Positions 23,230 to 36,157 of a stretch of 64,000 bases of DNA are shown here, one piece after another. Within the stretch, counting starts at the first letter, position 1, and each line of letters starts with the position of its first letter. The translations under genes and the position numbers were made by a program. Source of the DNA: Schizophyllum amplum (Eukaryota > Basidiomycota > Agaricomycetes > Agaricales > Schizophyllaceae); NCBI GenBank assembly GCA_007026445.1, contig VDMD01000039.1:124001-188000 (forward strand), in the 5' to 3' direction. The notes under the pieces were generated by a model, which was given only the letters and a program-made list of their open reading frames with translations, searched no databases and was not told where the DNA came from.

Positions 23230-26200
23230 ATGTACTCTCCCAAGTCCACCTCCGCGTCCGCGAAGCCGTCCCGCCCCGGCAACAAGCACAGATCGTCGAC
23301 GAGCATCTCCGATCATCTGTCCTTGAAGCGGCTGCTGGCCAGCCCAGCAACTGGCGAGCGCTCACCACTGAAGGCCGCGTTCGGACTGGGGAACAAGGAG
23401 AAAGAGCGCGCGAGGGAGAAGGAGAAGGAGAAGGAGATGCAGAAGTCGAAGACGCGAACCACATTCGAGCCCGAGCATACGCCCTCTAGACTGCCCTTTG
23501 CCGCCCGTCAGCGCACGCCGTCTATGTCCACGACGCGCACTGCGTCCACCGTCCAGTCCCAGCGCGTGGGTTCCCCCACATTCTCTGTAGCGTCATCTTC
23601 GCGAACAAACACCTCCACCTCGCGCACTGCGCCGCCCACTCCCGCTCGTAGCCCAGCGCGCCCAGCGGTGTCTACACCGTCGCGCTCCGCCACATCGATA
23701 CCCGCGCGCTCAACTCCCGCGACTCCTGCTCGCTCACCCGCTCGTTCCCGAACTACCTCCACCATTGCACGTCCGTCACCCTCTACATCTTCATCCTCCA
23801 CGTCTTCACCCGCGGCGTCAACTGCGCGCACCACACCGTCGCCCCGCGCGCGTACAATATCGACATCCGCGTCTACCTCGTCGTCTCGCATTTCGCCACC
23901 ATCCGCGTCCCCCGGATCACGCGCGGACGACTCCCGCACGTACGCGGCCGATTCGCGCTCGCTCGGACGTGCATCCGGACGCGACTTGCGCATCGGCATC
24001 CCGATCATGCGCGAAGCTGACCGCGGCACTATCCTCCCACAACGCCCGGACACCGGCGAACGTACGCCTCGACCGACGGTCATTACCAGTGTTCCACGCC
24101 CAACCACCAGCCCCGCTCCCAGTCCATCTACGCGGATGCGAACGAAGTCATTGCATGTGGGAAAGGCGACAGAGGGGAGGTTTAGGGCGGATGAGAGACC
24201 GACCATAGGCAATGCTAGGGTCGCGAATATGGAGGAGGGCAGGCGCCCCGCGACGCCGCCGACACCGATCGGCATCACGGGAGGGACGTTTGGATTCAGC
24301 AGCTCGCCGACCAAACGGAAGCCCGTCCCGGTGCACGATCAACAATACGTGCGCGACACAGGAAAGGAGAAGGGTCCGGCGGTTGCAGAAGAGGACGAGG
24401 GGGATGTGGTGATTGCCGTGGCCAGCGAAGCAAGGGTCGTGCGCGCAAGGAGTATCGGGAAGGACGGGGGTAGTGGCCGAGCAGGTGCGTGGTATTGTAA
24501 TCCTTCGGACAGCAGTAATGCTGACATGGACGCAGGCGGCCGTCCGGCTCCTGAGGCAGGAGGTCGACCGACAGCTAGGGAGATGTCGTCAGCGCTTCGC
24601 GTGCGAACGAGTACCAAGACAACACCCGACACTTCCACCCATGTCGATGACGGAGTCCCGTCATCCAGCAGCATGATCTCGTTCCCACCGCCGCCTGACC
24701 CGTCGCCATCCTTCACACCATCGACATCCACAACATCGACAGCAGCTGCGTCACCGTTGTCGCGCGCGGCAACGAAACAGTTGACCAGCACCATGCCCTT
24801 GTCTTCAACGGCCAGGACACCGTCAACTTCGAGCTCGGCCAAGACGGTCGCACGGCAGCGGTCTGCATCCTCGCTCCCACGAACAGCTAACTCATCTTCG
24901 CCGACCACCAAATCTTCTTCACCGATCATCAAGTCTTCTTCGCCGACTGCCATCACGTCTTCGCCCTCTACGAAGTCGGCGCTTCCACGGCAGGCCAGCG
25001 CGACGTCACTTTCGAGAGAATCACTGCCCGGATCGCGAATAACCAGCTCCGCCGCACCTGCCTCCGTCGAGACGTCGTCCCTCCCGCGACCGCGAGTCGC
25101 GAGTTCGACATCTGCGACGTCGCTGCCGCGGCTTCACACGCCCGGTTCCACCACGTCGCTGGCGCGTCAAAGGACAACGAGCTCGAATATGTCCGCACCT
25201 CTTCGCGGGAGCCCATCATCCCAGTCGCTCGCGCAACACGCAACGTCCCCACCGGCTCAGTCGTCCTCGTCCCTCGCCCAGTCCTTCTCTTCGCTTCCAC
25301 CACTCCCGAGCTCGGCCTCGCTGCGCAGCGTGTCGAGCGCAGCACGCGATGCGTCGGGATCCAGGGCGTCTCCGTCGCTACGGCGAGTCCCCAGCGGGTC
25401 GTCATCACTGATACGCGCAAGGAGTACGTCGTCGTTGAGCTCGGTGTCAAGAGAGGGAAAGGAGGTTGCACCACCACTGCCGCAGTCCGACCCGCGATGG
25501 ATGGCAGAGTCGGATGCGAGAAGAACGAACGAGTCGGAGGGGCGACGCATACCGCCGGAAACGACGAACAGTGCATCACTCGGCCAAACGGCATCGGCAG
25601 AACCTGGACACCAGTCGCTGCGGTTACCAGACACGCATGCTACGCGTGCGCCGTCGCCCTTGTCGCGCTCGGCTTCAGCGTCGGTTATGGCGGTATCTCA
25701 GTCTAGGCCTAGTGATCGGGATCCGGAGGTGAGAGGGTCGCCGTCCGCGGTTTCGGGTTCGTCGTTACTGCATCGTGGACGGCCTGCGCGTGTCGGGGGT
25801 GCAGCCGAGGTCGGAAGTGCAGAGGAGATTCAGAACTCCGAGGTGCGATCGGAGGAAGTGAGATCGAGGGAGGTACGTGATATGCATGTTGTGCCCGGCG
25901 GTCACGGAAGCTAATCCTCTCGCTCAGAAGATGCCGTCCGGGACGAGCTCTCCTTTGCCTTCGCCGCGACATACGTCTTTTACGTCTTTCCCCTCACCAT
26001 CGCCTGCCTCCAATGCAGATGTGCGTAGCGAATACATCTTCCATTGAGCCGGAGCTAACGGTTCTGCAGGTGCCTCCTCGCCCGAAGAAGAATGTACGCC
26101 GCACGGCGAGCATGACCCTACCATCTCTCCTGCTCCATAAACCACTCATGCCATCCGCGCTCTCTCCGGCGATCCCGTCCGGACTCTACACCCCTCGCAG

Positions 26201-29200
26201 AGACAAGTCCTCGTCGTCCGGGTCACCGACGACGCGTGTAGCGCATGAGTCCCTGCCGACCACACCATCGTCTTCGGCGGGCACGCCGACTACGCCGAAT
26301 AAGAGCGGACTCTTCGGTCTAGGGCTATCGCTTGGCTTTGGAAGGAAGGCCAAAGACGATTTGGAAGCGGAGAGGGAGCGGGAGCGGGAGAAGGAGAGGA
26401 TGCGAGACCTGGAACGGCAACGGGATGAAGAGAGGCAACGAGCCAAAGATCGGGAACGGGCGAGAGATAAGGAGCGCGAGAGGGAAAAGGAGAAGGAGAA
26501 GGAGAAGGAGAAAGAGAAGCGCCCGAACGTCCTTCGCCGGCGCTCATCGGCGTCGCGGGCTATTCGCCCCACGACACCTGCGGACACGTCCAAGCTGGAG
26601 CGGATCGACAGTGCTGGGGCCGCAGAGCAGCAAGCTCCCAGTGCAGCAGCGCAAGCATTGCCTGCCCTGGGTATGGCCATCGACCCGCAACGAGAGGTCG
26701 CGGCCGATCCTTCTGGCGTGTCGGAGGAGGTGCCGCAGGCGAAGCTATCGATCTACGAGACGTTCCGGCGGCGAGAGTTTTCCAAAGAGGTGGGTTCTTC
26801 GTCTATTGGGTATCTTTTACGACGGCATTGATATATTTCCAGGTCCAGCAGCAGGATCTGCTCTCTCCGCCATCGTCTCCGCCGCAGAATCATCGCAGTC
26901 TTTACAGATCGCCCTCGTCACCCATGATGAACCCGTGGTCGCCTCCTTCTGACTCCGCGCCTCTGCCGGAGCAGCCGCATCACACCTCAACCAAGTCGGC
27001 GGGTGGCATATCTGACATCTCGCGGGTCTCATCAGCTATGGACGTGAGCCCCAGGCCATCCCTTTCGTCGGAGCCTCGGCGTAGCTTCTCCAGAGAGCTA
27101 CAGAAACGAGGTGAGCTTTTCGTCCTCTCGAGTGAGCTGCTTGTCTGATTAGCGTTCAGGGCATACTCCCGCTGTTCCATCGTCTTCAACGTTTGGGCCA
27201 TTCGGCACCTTCGGTCCATTCGGTACACCAGTGTTCGGTGAAGGCGAAGCAATGCCGGGTAGACGGGATACCTTGGCCTCGGACGAGAGCCGCCCGACAA
27301 CGGTCTACACGTCGGACGGACGCAGGCGCGACACGTTCTCTGATGCCAGCGACAGCAGGAGGAACACGACGTTCACGATCGACGACAAGCTGGATGACGA
27401 GGTCTGGCGCAAGACGCCCACCTTGGACGATCGACTGTCGTTGACGCTGGACGCTGCGCTGATGTACTACATGACGCCGATTGGCCCACCTTACGGCGCC
27501 CCGGAACAAGGTTCTGCTCGCAGTTCCGAGAGTCGCAAGGCAGGCAGCTCTAGTCCCTCGGAGGCACAGGGAAGGACGCTCGCTCGGCGACCGTCGATGT
27601 TGACGGTGAACATTGAATCCCCGGAGATCTCCATGGACGGCGCGTTCGACGATGTAGGGCGCCCTAGCCGAGACGGTGCGGAAACCGTGAACGCACACAG
27701 CTCTACGGAGACCTCTAAGCGCGATACCATCATTCCATCGCGCGCCGAGTCGCTCGAGAAACAACGCACTATTCCTGCATCGTTGACGATCCAGCCGAGC
27801 TTTAAGCGCATGCCCACCGAGGAACCGAACACGCTGCTCATTCCGCCGCGGGAGTCTATCGCTTCGCTCACGCCGTCGAGCGACGGGCAGGTCGATACAC
27901 CTGCGCTCGATGTGACCGGGGAAGGCTTCGATATGATCGCGAAGCTCGTACGGGAACAAGAGGCGCCGGCCGTTGGGGAAGAACGACCGCGCTGCGTCGC
28001 TGGCGCCGAGGTCCAAGTACAGCAAACCGTTGCTACTGCTGAGATAGAAGAAGTTCCTGCTGAGATAGAAGAAGTTCCACGTGTATCGAGGAAAGCGGCG
28101 CCGTCGGAGGGGCTTTCTGTAAGTATTCCGTTTATATTGTGCAGCGCCTTTGGCTAATTTACGTACAGATATCCACTGCGCAGCCGGTCAAGGATGCTAC
28201 GTTGCAGCAGGACGCGGCTGGCAGCGAGGACAGCAACCCGCGCCTTCCGTACTTCACTGTATTCGGTGGCACCTCCACTCTCGCTACGACTTCCGCCTTC
28301 GTGACAAGCGCGTTCGGTGCTAGAGGATCCACGTCGCCACCAGCCTCGGTCACATCACCGATTGTAAGAAATACTCTCCCTTTCGTCGCGAATGATATTG
28401 AATGACAGCCAGGGCTCTTCTTCGGTCAATTGGCGACCTCAGTCTTCGAGGCCATTGTCTCCAGCTGTCAGGCCAAGCCATGGTTCTAGCAAGAGTTTTA
28501 GCGAGAAGAGCATAGCACGGAAGGTCAGCACCCGCTTCATGCGCACTCACGACGATCTCGACACCGACTCCAAGCGCTCGACACCTCCTATGGAGAAGGA
28601 GTTCGGCTCGCGTCCGCCGCTGTCCGAGGTACAGCTGGAGGGACGGAAGAGCAGCGATCGCCAGCGGGCGCAGCTCACTAAGCGGAATCGCAAGAGCGAG
28701 CCTCCGGCTGTGCTGCTGAGCACGGGAGATATGCCGGGCGCTGGCCAGAGCGGCACCGGCGGCGGCAGCCGCATCTGGCGGCTCGTGAAGCGCATCAGCA
28801 CAGGGGCTTTGCGCGAGAAATATGACTGGGATGAGGACAGTTCGAAGGCGCCGCCCGTGCCAGCCATCCCAGCTCACCTGCGCGAGGGCAGCACGTCTAT
28901 AGGCGGTCCCCGTAGGAGCGATGACGCGAGGTTCAGGAAGGCCAGAACACTCCCCCTGCCCATCCATCGGCCAGGCGCTTCCTCCCCGGAGCTAGAGTCC
29001 AGCTTGGATGACAAAGACAAGTTCTTTTCAGCTACGCGGCGATCGAGTGTGAGCTCAGTGGACCTGGCGACGGAGCCGGATGTGACGCTTGGGAAGCAGA
29101 TCCTGCCGCCAAGTGAGCTTGGACGCATAGCGCAAGAAGTTGAGGCGGACCGGAAGGCGCGTCGCGAGGTAAGCCCTGCCTGACATGCTATCGAACATCT

Positions 29201-29911
29201 ACTGATGGTGTGCAACCCCAGCAATCCAAGTCTTCCATGAACTCATCTCGCTCAGGCGATAGTCTGAGCACACGGACGCGCTCTAGTAGCGGTCGTGATC
29301 GAGGGCACGCGCGCACCGACACGGAATTTACGATCGTCGCGACATCCCCGAGTGAGGAGCTTACGGGGCTGACCGCACCCCCGCCGCGGCATCGTGCGGT
29401 CGACGACTTCGGGGTTATCGGCTCACCCATGATCCCGTCGTTCTCGGTCGAGCAGCCCATTAACACCTTTGATCGGAGCAAAATGCACATCCCACCAAGG
29501 TCATCGCAGCGCAACCTCTCCATGCCCGCGGTGGCATCCCCTCCAGGCTCGCCTACGCCCCCGCGGTCACATACTCAGCCAGTGCCCCGTCCTTCACTGC
29601 AGGACATGCGTCGCCAGGTGCCGCATGCACACTCGCATTCTGTCTCGGCAGCCTCGCCCTCGAGGCGATCATTGGCCTCACCTTCCAGGCGGCCCGCAGC
29701 TCCGCCCGTAACGTTCCGCGCGCTAGAGTCCGCGACGTCGAGGGCTGGACTCTCAGAGAAAGAGAAGGCGGCCAAGTGGGATGACCTGCTGCAGATGAGT
29801 GATATGGCGGGAGGGACGCTGCACCTGGGAAGCGAAGGCCTGCCCTCGGATGCGCTGCGGTTCTCGACGACGAGCTCGTCCCTGGACGCTCTGGTCAATG
29901 CCGATGACTAG
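23230..29911 (+). CDS. Large Ser/Thr/Pro-rich low-complexity protein, 2,090 aa
   Basis: Nine exons: 23230-24484, 24536-25872, 25928-26020, 26070-26789, 26843-27110, 27160-28118, 28169-28363, 28413-29168, 29222-29911. The first 900 residues are mostly Ser/Thr/Pro/Arg (SRTAPPTPARSPARP). Exon 4 has a long charged helix rich in Arg/Glu/Lys (REREKEKEKEKEKEK), likely a coiled coil. Better conserved-looking islands are KLSIYETFRRREF, RPTTVYTSDGRRRDTFSD, RIWRLVKRISTGALREKYDW and the C-terminal KWDDLLQMSDMAGGTLHLGS. The 51-nt segment 24485-24535 has no stop and keeps frame, but has a GTGCGT donor, a CTGAC branch and an AG acceptor, so I excise it as an intron. No catalytic domain or membrane segment. 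I do not recognise the family; a scaffold or cytoskeleton role would be a guess. Confidence 0.82.
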
Positions 29912-32387
29912 TGGCTGACAGCCACCCCGAAATAGTCCTCGATCTCACGTCATCTGCGGTCTTCCGCTCACGACCTCTGTGCGCCTCATGTTGCGCGCCA
30001 CGATGTACGCCCTTCACGTCCCGCCAGCTTCGCCTGCTCTGTACAAAATGCTCATCGAGCCCGTCCACGCCTCTGACCTTCATTCCCTGGTCATGACCGT
30101 CAATGCCCCGCCGATTCCTTTTCGCCATCTTGCCTGGATTGACGTCTAGAGACATGCTACGGCGCCTATAGACATGCTAGACTATGCCTCCGCTCGTTAT
30201 GTCTCATCTACTACACCTTCGTTGCCCACCGCTTTCGTATCTCTTCAGCATATTCGATCTACATTTGCATCATAACCATCCGGTTTCGTCCATATATTCG
30301 CGGACTAACCTGCCGTATCCTTGATTTCGCCCCATCGTCGCCGCATGCGGCTTATTCTATGCACCCAACTACACACACGATCGTTACCTTCTCGTGCGCT
30401 GCTCACATCTACGCGTATGCGCTTATCCTTGTGCTTATATACTTTGTAGCTTTTCTTTACTCTCCTGCTGCGTATCAACTGTTGCTTGCATTCGTGTTTT
30501 GTGCTATACATTCTATCGTTTACGGACGAGGTTTCTGAACTCGTCTTCGGAACTGCCATTGCCACCTCTCTAGGGTGTCGAAGCTCAGCGCTCGCTCAGC
30601 GCTCGTTCGAGAGCATGCAGATCCCTGCTAATTGCCGCGACTCAACATATACAAACAACACACGCTTTGCCCGAACCATCATCTCAGTGCGACGCATAAT
30701 ATATATACGACCCGTATTCTCGACTCCATGTACGCTCAAGTAGCGACCGATGTTGCAACCTCTGTCGTCACCTCGGGCGCAAGTGTGGTCCTATGCCGCG
30801 TCAGCTTACATCGGGCGCTACAAGGGGACGCAGCTCACGTTATGGTCCAAATCACATCCTCAGTCACGTCGACTATGAAAGGGTCTTTGTTGATGAGCGT
30901 CTGTACTACGCGAGCCGCAGACAGCACCGAGGTAACGACTGTCGTCCCAGAGCCTGGCGAGGACTCGCTCGCCGTGCCAAACGCCGAACTGCTATAACTC
31001 GCTGAGCTGTCGCCGCCCTGGCGCTCGAAAACCTGTTCCTGGTGAGTGGGTTGGCCCCTCGCAAGCCTTTGGAACTCACAGCGTGGGCGCTCGCAGTGGT
31101 AGCGGCCATGCCGGCTGTGATAACAAACAAGAACAATCTCTTCGAGAACATGGGCGGTGGGCGTCTGCGACCGCTCTGTCTACGAGCTGTATATGAAGCT
31201 GCCAGTTTCTCACGAACATCGCCTGCGCAGCTTGAAGCCGATGACCGTCATACGGGTCTCGGGCTATACAGCCTTCCAATCTGAGCTTCTGCCCTTCACC
31301 TGCGCACCGATCGTCGGACAGACTCTCATTGGCGGCAACGCAACCCTCATGTTGCCGAATCAATGATCCTTCTACCTACAACCGTAATCGGCGTGCCCTG
31401 GCTGCCGTCTTGCTATGACTGCTTACAGCTCCCTCATGAAGGCGCCGGAGATGGGGGTGGCGCGCCGATTCTGAACGAGGGTGATCGTCCTACCTTCTCT
31501 TATTCATTGACTGAGGCTTGGCAAATTGCAACGCCGAGGCGTTCTCGCGAGCGTCGGTGCGCGTGACGTCGCCTGCGCAGCTCGCCTGACCTGCTCACAG
31601 GACCCCCTCCTATGATGGACCTCAAGGCGCCGAGTAGAAGCAGGGTGTCCTGGGTGTATACGGCGAGGTGAGCGGCTCTGACTTTCGCACTGTTCATCTG
31701 AGCTCACGTATGTCTGCATACTGGTGAAGCCGAGGTCCTGGTCAATGCCGTCACTGTCCTTCGCTGATTTCGCTACCTATGGTGAAAAGGGGAATTCCCG
31801 CCAAGCGACGGTCAACGTTCGCGATTCACGGTCAGCCTTGTATGGGGGGATGAGCGACCAAGGACGTGCCCTTGGGGCACGATTAACGCGCATCGCTCGC
31901 TCTCTTCCCAGAGGTAGGCAAGCCTCAATGGCCGGTGCAGTCCTAATCGCAGGCTGACGTTTGTTATCCCGTCTGCTAGACATGATACACTCCCTTACGC
32001 GACATGATGCTGTCCATCTGCCCGAAGAGTGCCCTGGCACCTCCATTGGCGCAATACACCCTGTGTAGCGGGAAAATCACGACGTGTAGCGGGATCGGCC
32101 TCCTGAATAGGGGGTACGGCACGGGTAGCCGCGCGTTAGCTTCCTCAAAGAACGAAACTCGCTTCGTAATCACTCCCACTCTTCGTTACCGCCACCCCCG
32201 GTCTATCTCTTCATCATCCCCGGTATTCCTCGCAGCAGCGCGGCCTAAACATGGGTACACCCTGTTTTTCTGGAAGCGAGCATCGGACAGGGGTGGGCGC
32301 GCCAACGTCCAATTGGGCGGCGGGGAATGCTATATGGCGGCGTGGGATATAGGGCGTTCACTGTGCTTGGTGAGAGGTGCGAGCGGG
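29912..32387. other. 2.5-kb intergenic region, possible gene relics
   Basis: No intact gene found on either strand. The plus strand at about 30830-31370 has partly coding-like frames with short hydrophobic stretches (ELTAWALAVVAAMPAVI), interrupted by stops and frame changes. They could be debris of a membrane protein, but I could not identify a family. Confidence 0.45.
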
Positions 32388-32394
32388 TATAAAA
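32388..32394 (+). promoter_or_regulatory. TATA box of the laccase
   Basis: TATAAAA lies 67 nt upstream of the ATG at 32455. Confidence 0.7.
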
Positions 32395-32454
32395 CATCTG
32401 CCCCTCTCTGCCTCTTGAGGTTCTGCAGCTGACTAGCACAGTCGACTTGACTTG

Positions 32455-35295
32455 ATGCGTTCCATGACCTTCAGCCGCTCGTATATCCGAGGCGCTGCGA
32501 TGCTTGTTCCTGCGACATCTTCCGTCGCCTTGTTCGCGGTCCTTCTTGCATTGCTCCCCACCGTGCATGCCCTTGGTACTGTTGGAAATCTGCCCATTGA
32601 GAACAAGGTTGTCGCACCAGATGGTGCGTGCGGGCAGTTATTCAGGTCAATTATCTTTTGCCAGCGCTGCCGCTGATACACTGCAGGATATAACCGCTCG
32701 TGCGTCTCGGGTTCCCTTCTCACTCATATCTCGTCCGCTAACGAACATCTTCTACAGCGCGATCCTCGCGAACGGCAAGTTCCCTGGGGAACTCATCAAA
32801 GGCAACAAGGGCGACACGTTTAAGATCAACGTCCAGAACCTCCTCACCGATACATCAATGTTGAAGAGTACGGCTATTGTGTGTGTCTGCCCTGACTGTC
32901 TTGCTCTAGTATAATTTACTGGCTGACGCGCGGCGAACCTTTAGCACTGGCATGGATTTTTCCAGAAGAACTCTGGCTGGGCGGTAAGTTGAGCTAGTCT
33001 GAGTGTTCGCTTGTCTCCTCTGACTGCGCCTGTGACGCCAGGACGGCCCCGTGGGCGTCACGCAATGCCCCATCGCCACTGGTGACTCCTTCCAGTACGA
33101 GTTTAGCGTCCCGGACCAGGCTGGGACGTTCTGGTACCACTCGCATCTGAGTACGCAGGTAAATAGGCAGCTTCTTTGTGCTAGGGTCTGGCTCGACTGA
33201 CTGTCGTATTTTAGTACTGTGATGGTAAGGCCGCATTGAACCTTTATCGATATTGTCCCCCCTTCACTCGCCATGTATGACAGGTTTACGCGGTGTGTAC
33301 AGCTTATTCGCGTTGGAAAGGCGGATGCGGTGCTGATGCGATTTTCACAGGCGCTTTCGTCGTGTACGACCCGGAAGACCCACACCTATCTCTGTACGAT
33401 GTGGATGACGATAATACGATCATCACGCTCGCAGATTGGTGTACGTGGCCTCAAATGGCTGATGTCTAAGAGACAACTTGACTGACCTCGATATGCCTCA
33501 GATCACTCACCAGCGCCGACGCTCGTAGGCGTCGCGACGCCCGATGCTGCACTCATCAACGGGAAAGGGCGATACAACGGTGAGTCTCACATTTTCTGTC
33601 CCCTCGCTTGCACGGACCCTCGTCTATGTTACCGATGCGCTAATTCCAGGCGGCCCCCTCGCCCCACTCGCGCGCGTCAACGTGGTCAGCGGCAAGCGCT
33701 ACCGCTTCCGCCTCGTAGCCCTCTCATGCGACCCCAACTTTACGTTCTACATCCACGGGCACACCATGACCATCATCGAGACTGACGGCGTGAACACGGA
33801 GCCGCTGGAGGTGGACTCGGTGACAGTTTATGCGGGGCAGAGGTATTCGGTGGTGGTGGAGGTAAATCTTGCCTTTTTTCTCTCTCGACCGTCGGAAGTG
33901 CATTTACTTCATCTCCCAGGCTAACCAACCCATCGACAACTACTGGATTCGCGGCCTACCTGACCTCGGCACCCAGGGCTTCTCTGGCGGCATCAACTCC
34001 GCTGTCCTTCACTACATCGGCGCAAGCACCAGCGAGCCCGCCGATAACGTGACGGAGCCGACCTCCGTGGCGCCACTCGCGGAGACCGACCTCCACGCGC
34101 TTGCTGACCCCGGTGCGCCGGGCCTCCCGCAGGTCGAGGGCGCGGACGTGAACTTGAACCTCGAGCTTGGGTTCGACGTGACGACCTTCACGTTCACCGT
34201 CAACGGGGCGAGTTTTACACCGCCTAGTGCGCCGGTGCTGCTGCAGATCCTCAGTGGGGCGCAATCGGCACAAGATTTGTTGCCAGCGGGGAGTCTATAT
34301 ACGCGTGAGTGGTGTCTATCAGTGCAGGGAGTGGCGATTGGCTGCGCTGACGATATGCTGTGGACGTAGTGCCCGCGAACAAATCTGTGGAACTGTCCAT
34401 ACCGGGTGGGATCGCGGGATCGCCGGTAAGTGACCGTATAATGGACTAAGTTGAACTGTGCTGATGCGAACGGGGCACGACAGCATCCCTTCCATTTACA
34501 TGGGGTGAGTATGCCGAGTTATTCTTCGAACGCGGATTCCAACTGTGGATAACCAACAGCATACTTTTGATGTAGTCCGTAGTGCGGGGAGCACGGTTTA
34601 TAATTATGATAACCCGGTCCGCCGCGACGTCGTGAACACCGGATTGGCAGGTGCGTGGGTTTGGTGCTCGGTGGACTGGATAAATGAAATGCTAATTCTC
34701 TGCAGGCGACAATACGACCATCAGGTCCTTGTGCATCTTTGCTGGATGGGACATGTGCTGAGATATGTACCGCAGATTCACTACGGATAACGCGGGACCA
34801 TGGATCTTGCACTGGTGGGTTTCACTTGTGTTTCGTTCCTTGAGGCGAGTCCAGGGCGAGTCGCGACGTTAGCTCACACGCTTGCCAGCCATATCGACTG
34901 GCACCGTGAGTGTTGCATTTTCGACAGCCATGCTGCTTGTCTTTTCTAACGAGTTGTTCATCATCTCCACCGTCCTCGGTGGAAATGTACGAATTGGTTT
35001 TATCTGCCACCCAAGTCGGTCAGTGACTCTTCTATCTCTTCTACCAACAGTCCTGCGCCATGCTGGGATGTGCTAACGTGCTCTAGACATCGGCCTTGCC
35101 ATTGTTTTTGCCGAGGATACAGAAGACTGGACGCAGTCGCAGCATCCAGGTGAGTGACTTTTTGTTGACTCGGCTGTTGATCTGCTATGCAACATACTCA
35201 AGACCAAGTACCCTCCGTCTCTAGCTGCGTGGGACGAGCTCTGTCCCAGGTATGATGCGCTGTCCGATGATGATTTGGGTGGGCTGTTGGACTGA
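32455..35295 (+). CDS. Secreted laccase (multicopper oxidase)
   Basis: Oxidises phenolics and lignin fragments while reducing O2 to water. Nineteen exons: 32455-32623, 32687-32699, 32758-32878, 32945-32983, 33042-33158, 33215-33224, 33284-33292, 33351-33440, 33502-33579, 33650-33861, 33920-34304, 34370-34425, 34484-34504, 34560-34650, 34706-34724, 34776-34814, 34889-34905, 35087-35149, 35225-35295. They give 539 aa, uninterrupted and GT-AG throughout, including 13-, 10- and 9-nt micro-exons. After a signal peptide ([16 protein letters not shown]) come the copper motifs: HWHGFFQ (102), HSHLSTQYCDG (147), HPFHLHG (434) and HCHIDWH (489). The last is followed by HIGL rather than the usual three residues before Gly, so the T1 axial position is one residue short. 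The intron at that junction is unusually long (181 nt) and might hide a micro-exon. Confidence 0.92.
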
Positions 35296-35675
35296 TCAGG
35301 ATAGATGTATGTAAGTCTCTCTGTATGCAAGGTAGAATGGGAGTTTCAGGGAGGCAACGAGGCAATCATATGTTGTACTCATTGGCCGCATGATTGACTC
35401 GTCGGGCGTCCGTATGAGCGTGCGCACTGCGTAGTGTACAGGCTTACTCGAGCAGCGCATACATTAATGCGACGCGCTCATGTGCCACATCAGACCCGAA
35501 GATCGACTTTGTTCGAGCCTCTATGTGACAAAAAGAAATTTAACATCGGGCTCTTCGTCGCCATCTCCCTCATTCGCTGAACCGTGGCTACGCGCTTGTA
35601 TCAGGAGGAGCATGCTCCTCGCCCGTTATTGTATAAATGACCTAACAGCTTTGCGAAAGCTTCTCTGAGGCCGCC
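35296..35675. other. Convergent intergenic region, laccase and Ifi-6-16 gene 3' ends
   Basis: Nothing recognised. It lies between two convergent stop codons and presumably holds both 3' UTRs. Confidence 0.5.
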
Positions 35676-36070
35676 TCAGAATAAATCCCACGCAGCATAC
35701 ACGGCCACGGCGCCTCCGATTATACACCATTTCCATGGAGCAGTACCCGTAGCGCCTGCGGAAGTGGCCACCGCAAACCAGTGGCCAAGAGGAACGTTGC
35801 CGATGAGGCCTTGCACAAGTGAAGCACAGGATTCTGGTTATGTACCAATCAGAAATTAATTACCACGACATCCAAAGGAAAACTGCGCACTTGCGATGAC
35901 GCCCCCTACGCCAAAGCCCAACAATTTCAGGACTGGAGGGAGCACAACAGCCGTGACGACGGCCCCAACGACAAAAGCAAGGGCTACATCGACGATGGGT
36001 CAGAGATAGCGACGAAAGGAATATGTGGCACCCAGTCCCGCGACGCACTGATCTTCCACCAGGAGGGCAT
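35676..36070 (-). CDS. Ifi-6-16 (IFI6/IFI27-like) small membrane protein, 90 aa
   Basis: Three exons on the minus strand: 36070-36049 (22 nt), 35983-35891, 35833-35676. They sum to 91 codons with GT-AG introns of 65 and 57 nt, each with a CTGAC- or CTGAT-type branch site. The start MPSWWKI is followed by LAFVVGAVVTAVVLPPVLKL, then GFGVGGVIAKSCASLVQGLI, GNVPLGHWFAVATSAGAT and a final hydrophobic CIIGGAVAVYAAWDLF. The Gly/Ala-rich LGFGxGGV...A...SAGA pattern is typical of the Ifi-6-16 family, short hydrophobic proteins of mitochondrial or ER membranes in animals that also occur in basidiomycetes. Because exon 1 is so short the gene is invisible to simple frame scanning. A TATA box lies about 80 nt upstream. 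The fungal role is unknown. Confidence 0.85.
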
Positions 36071-36150
36071 GGTTATGAGGGCGATGTCGATTCGATGTGT
36101 ATGCGAGGAGGGGTCGAAGAAAGGAATAAAGATCGCCTACCATGCAGCAG

Positions 36151-36157
36151 CTTTATA
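36151..36157 (-). promoter_or_regulatory. TATA box of the Ifi-6-16 gene
   Basis: TATAAAG on the minus strand, about 81-87 nt upstream of the ATG at 36070. Confidence 0.65.

Noticed and set aside
30770..31370. A membrane-protein gene between the 2,090-aa gene and the laccase
   Set aside because: Hydrophobic stretches occur in several frames, but stops and frame changes prevent any consistent model.
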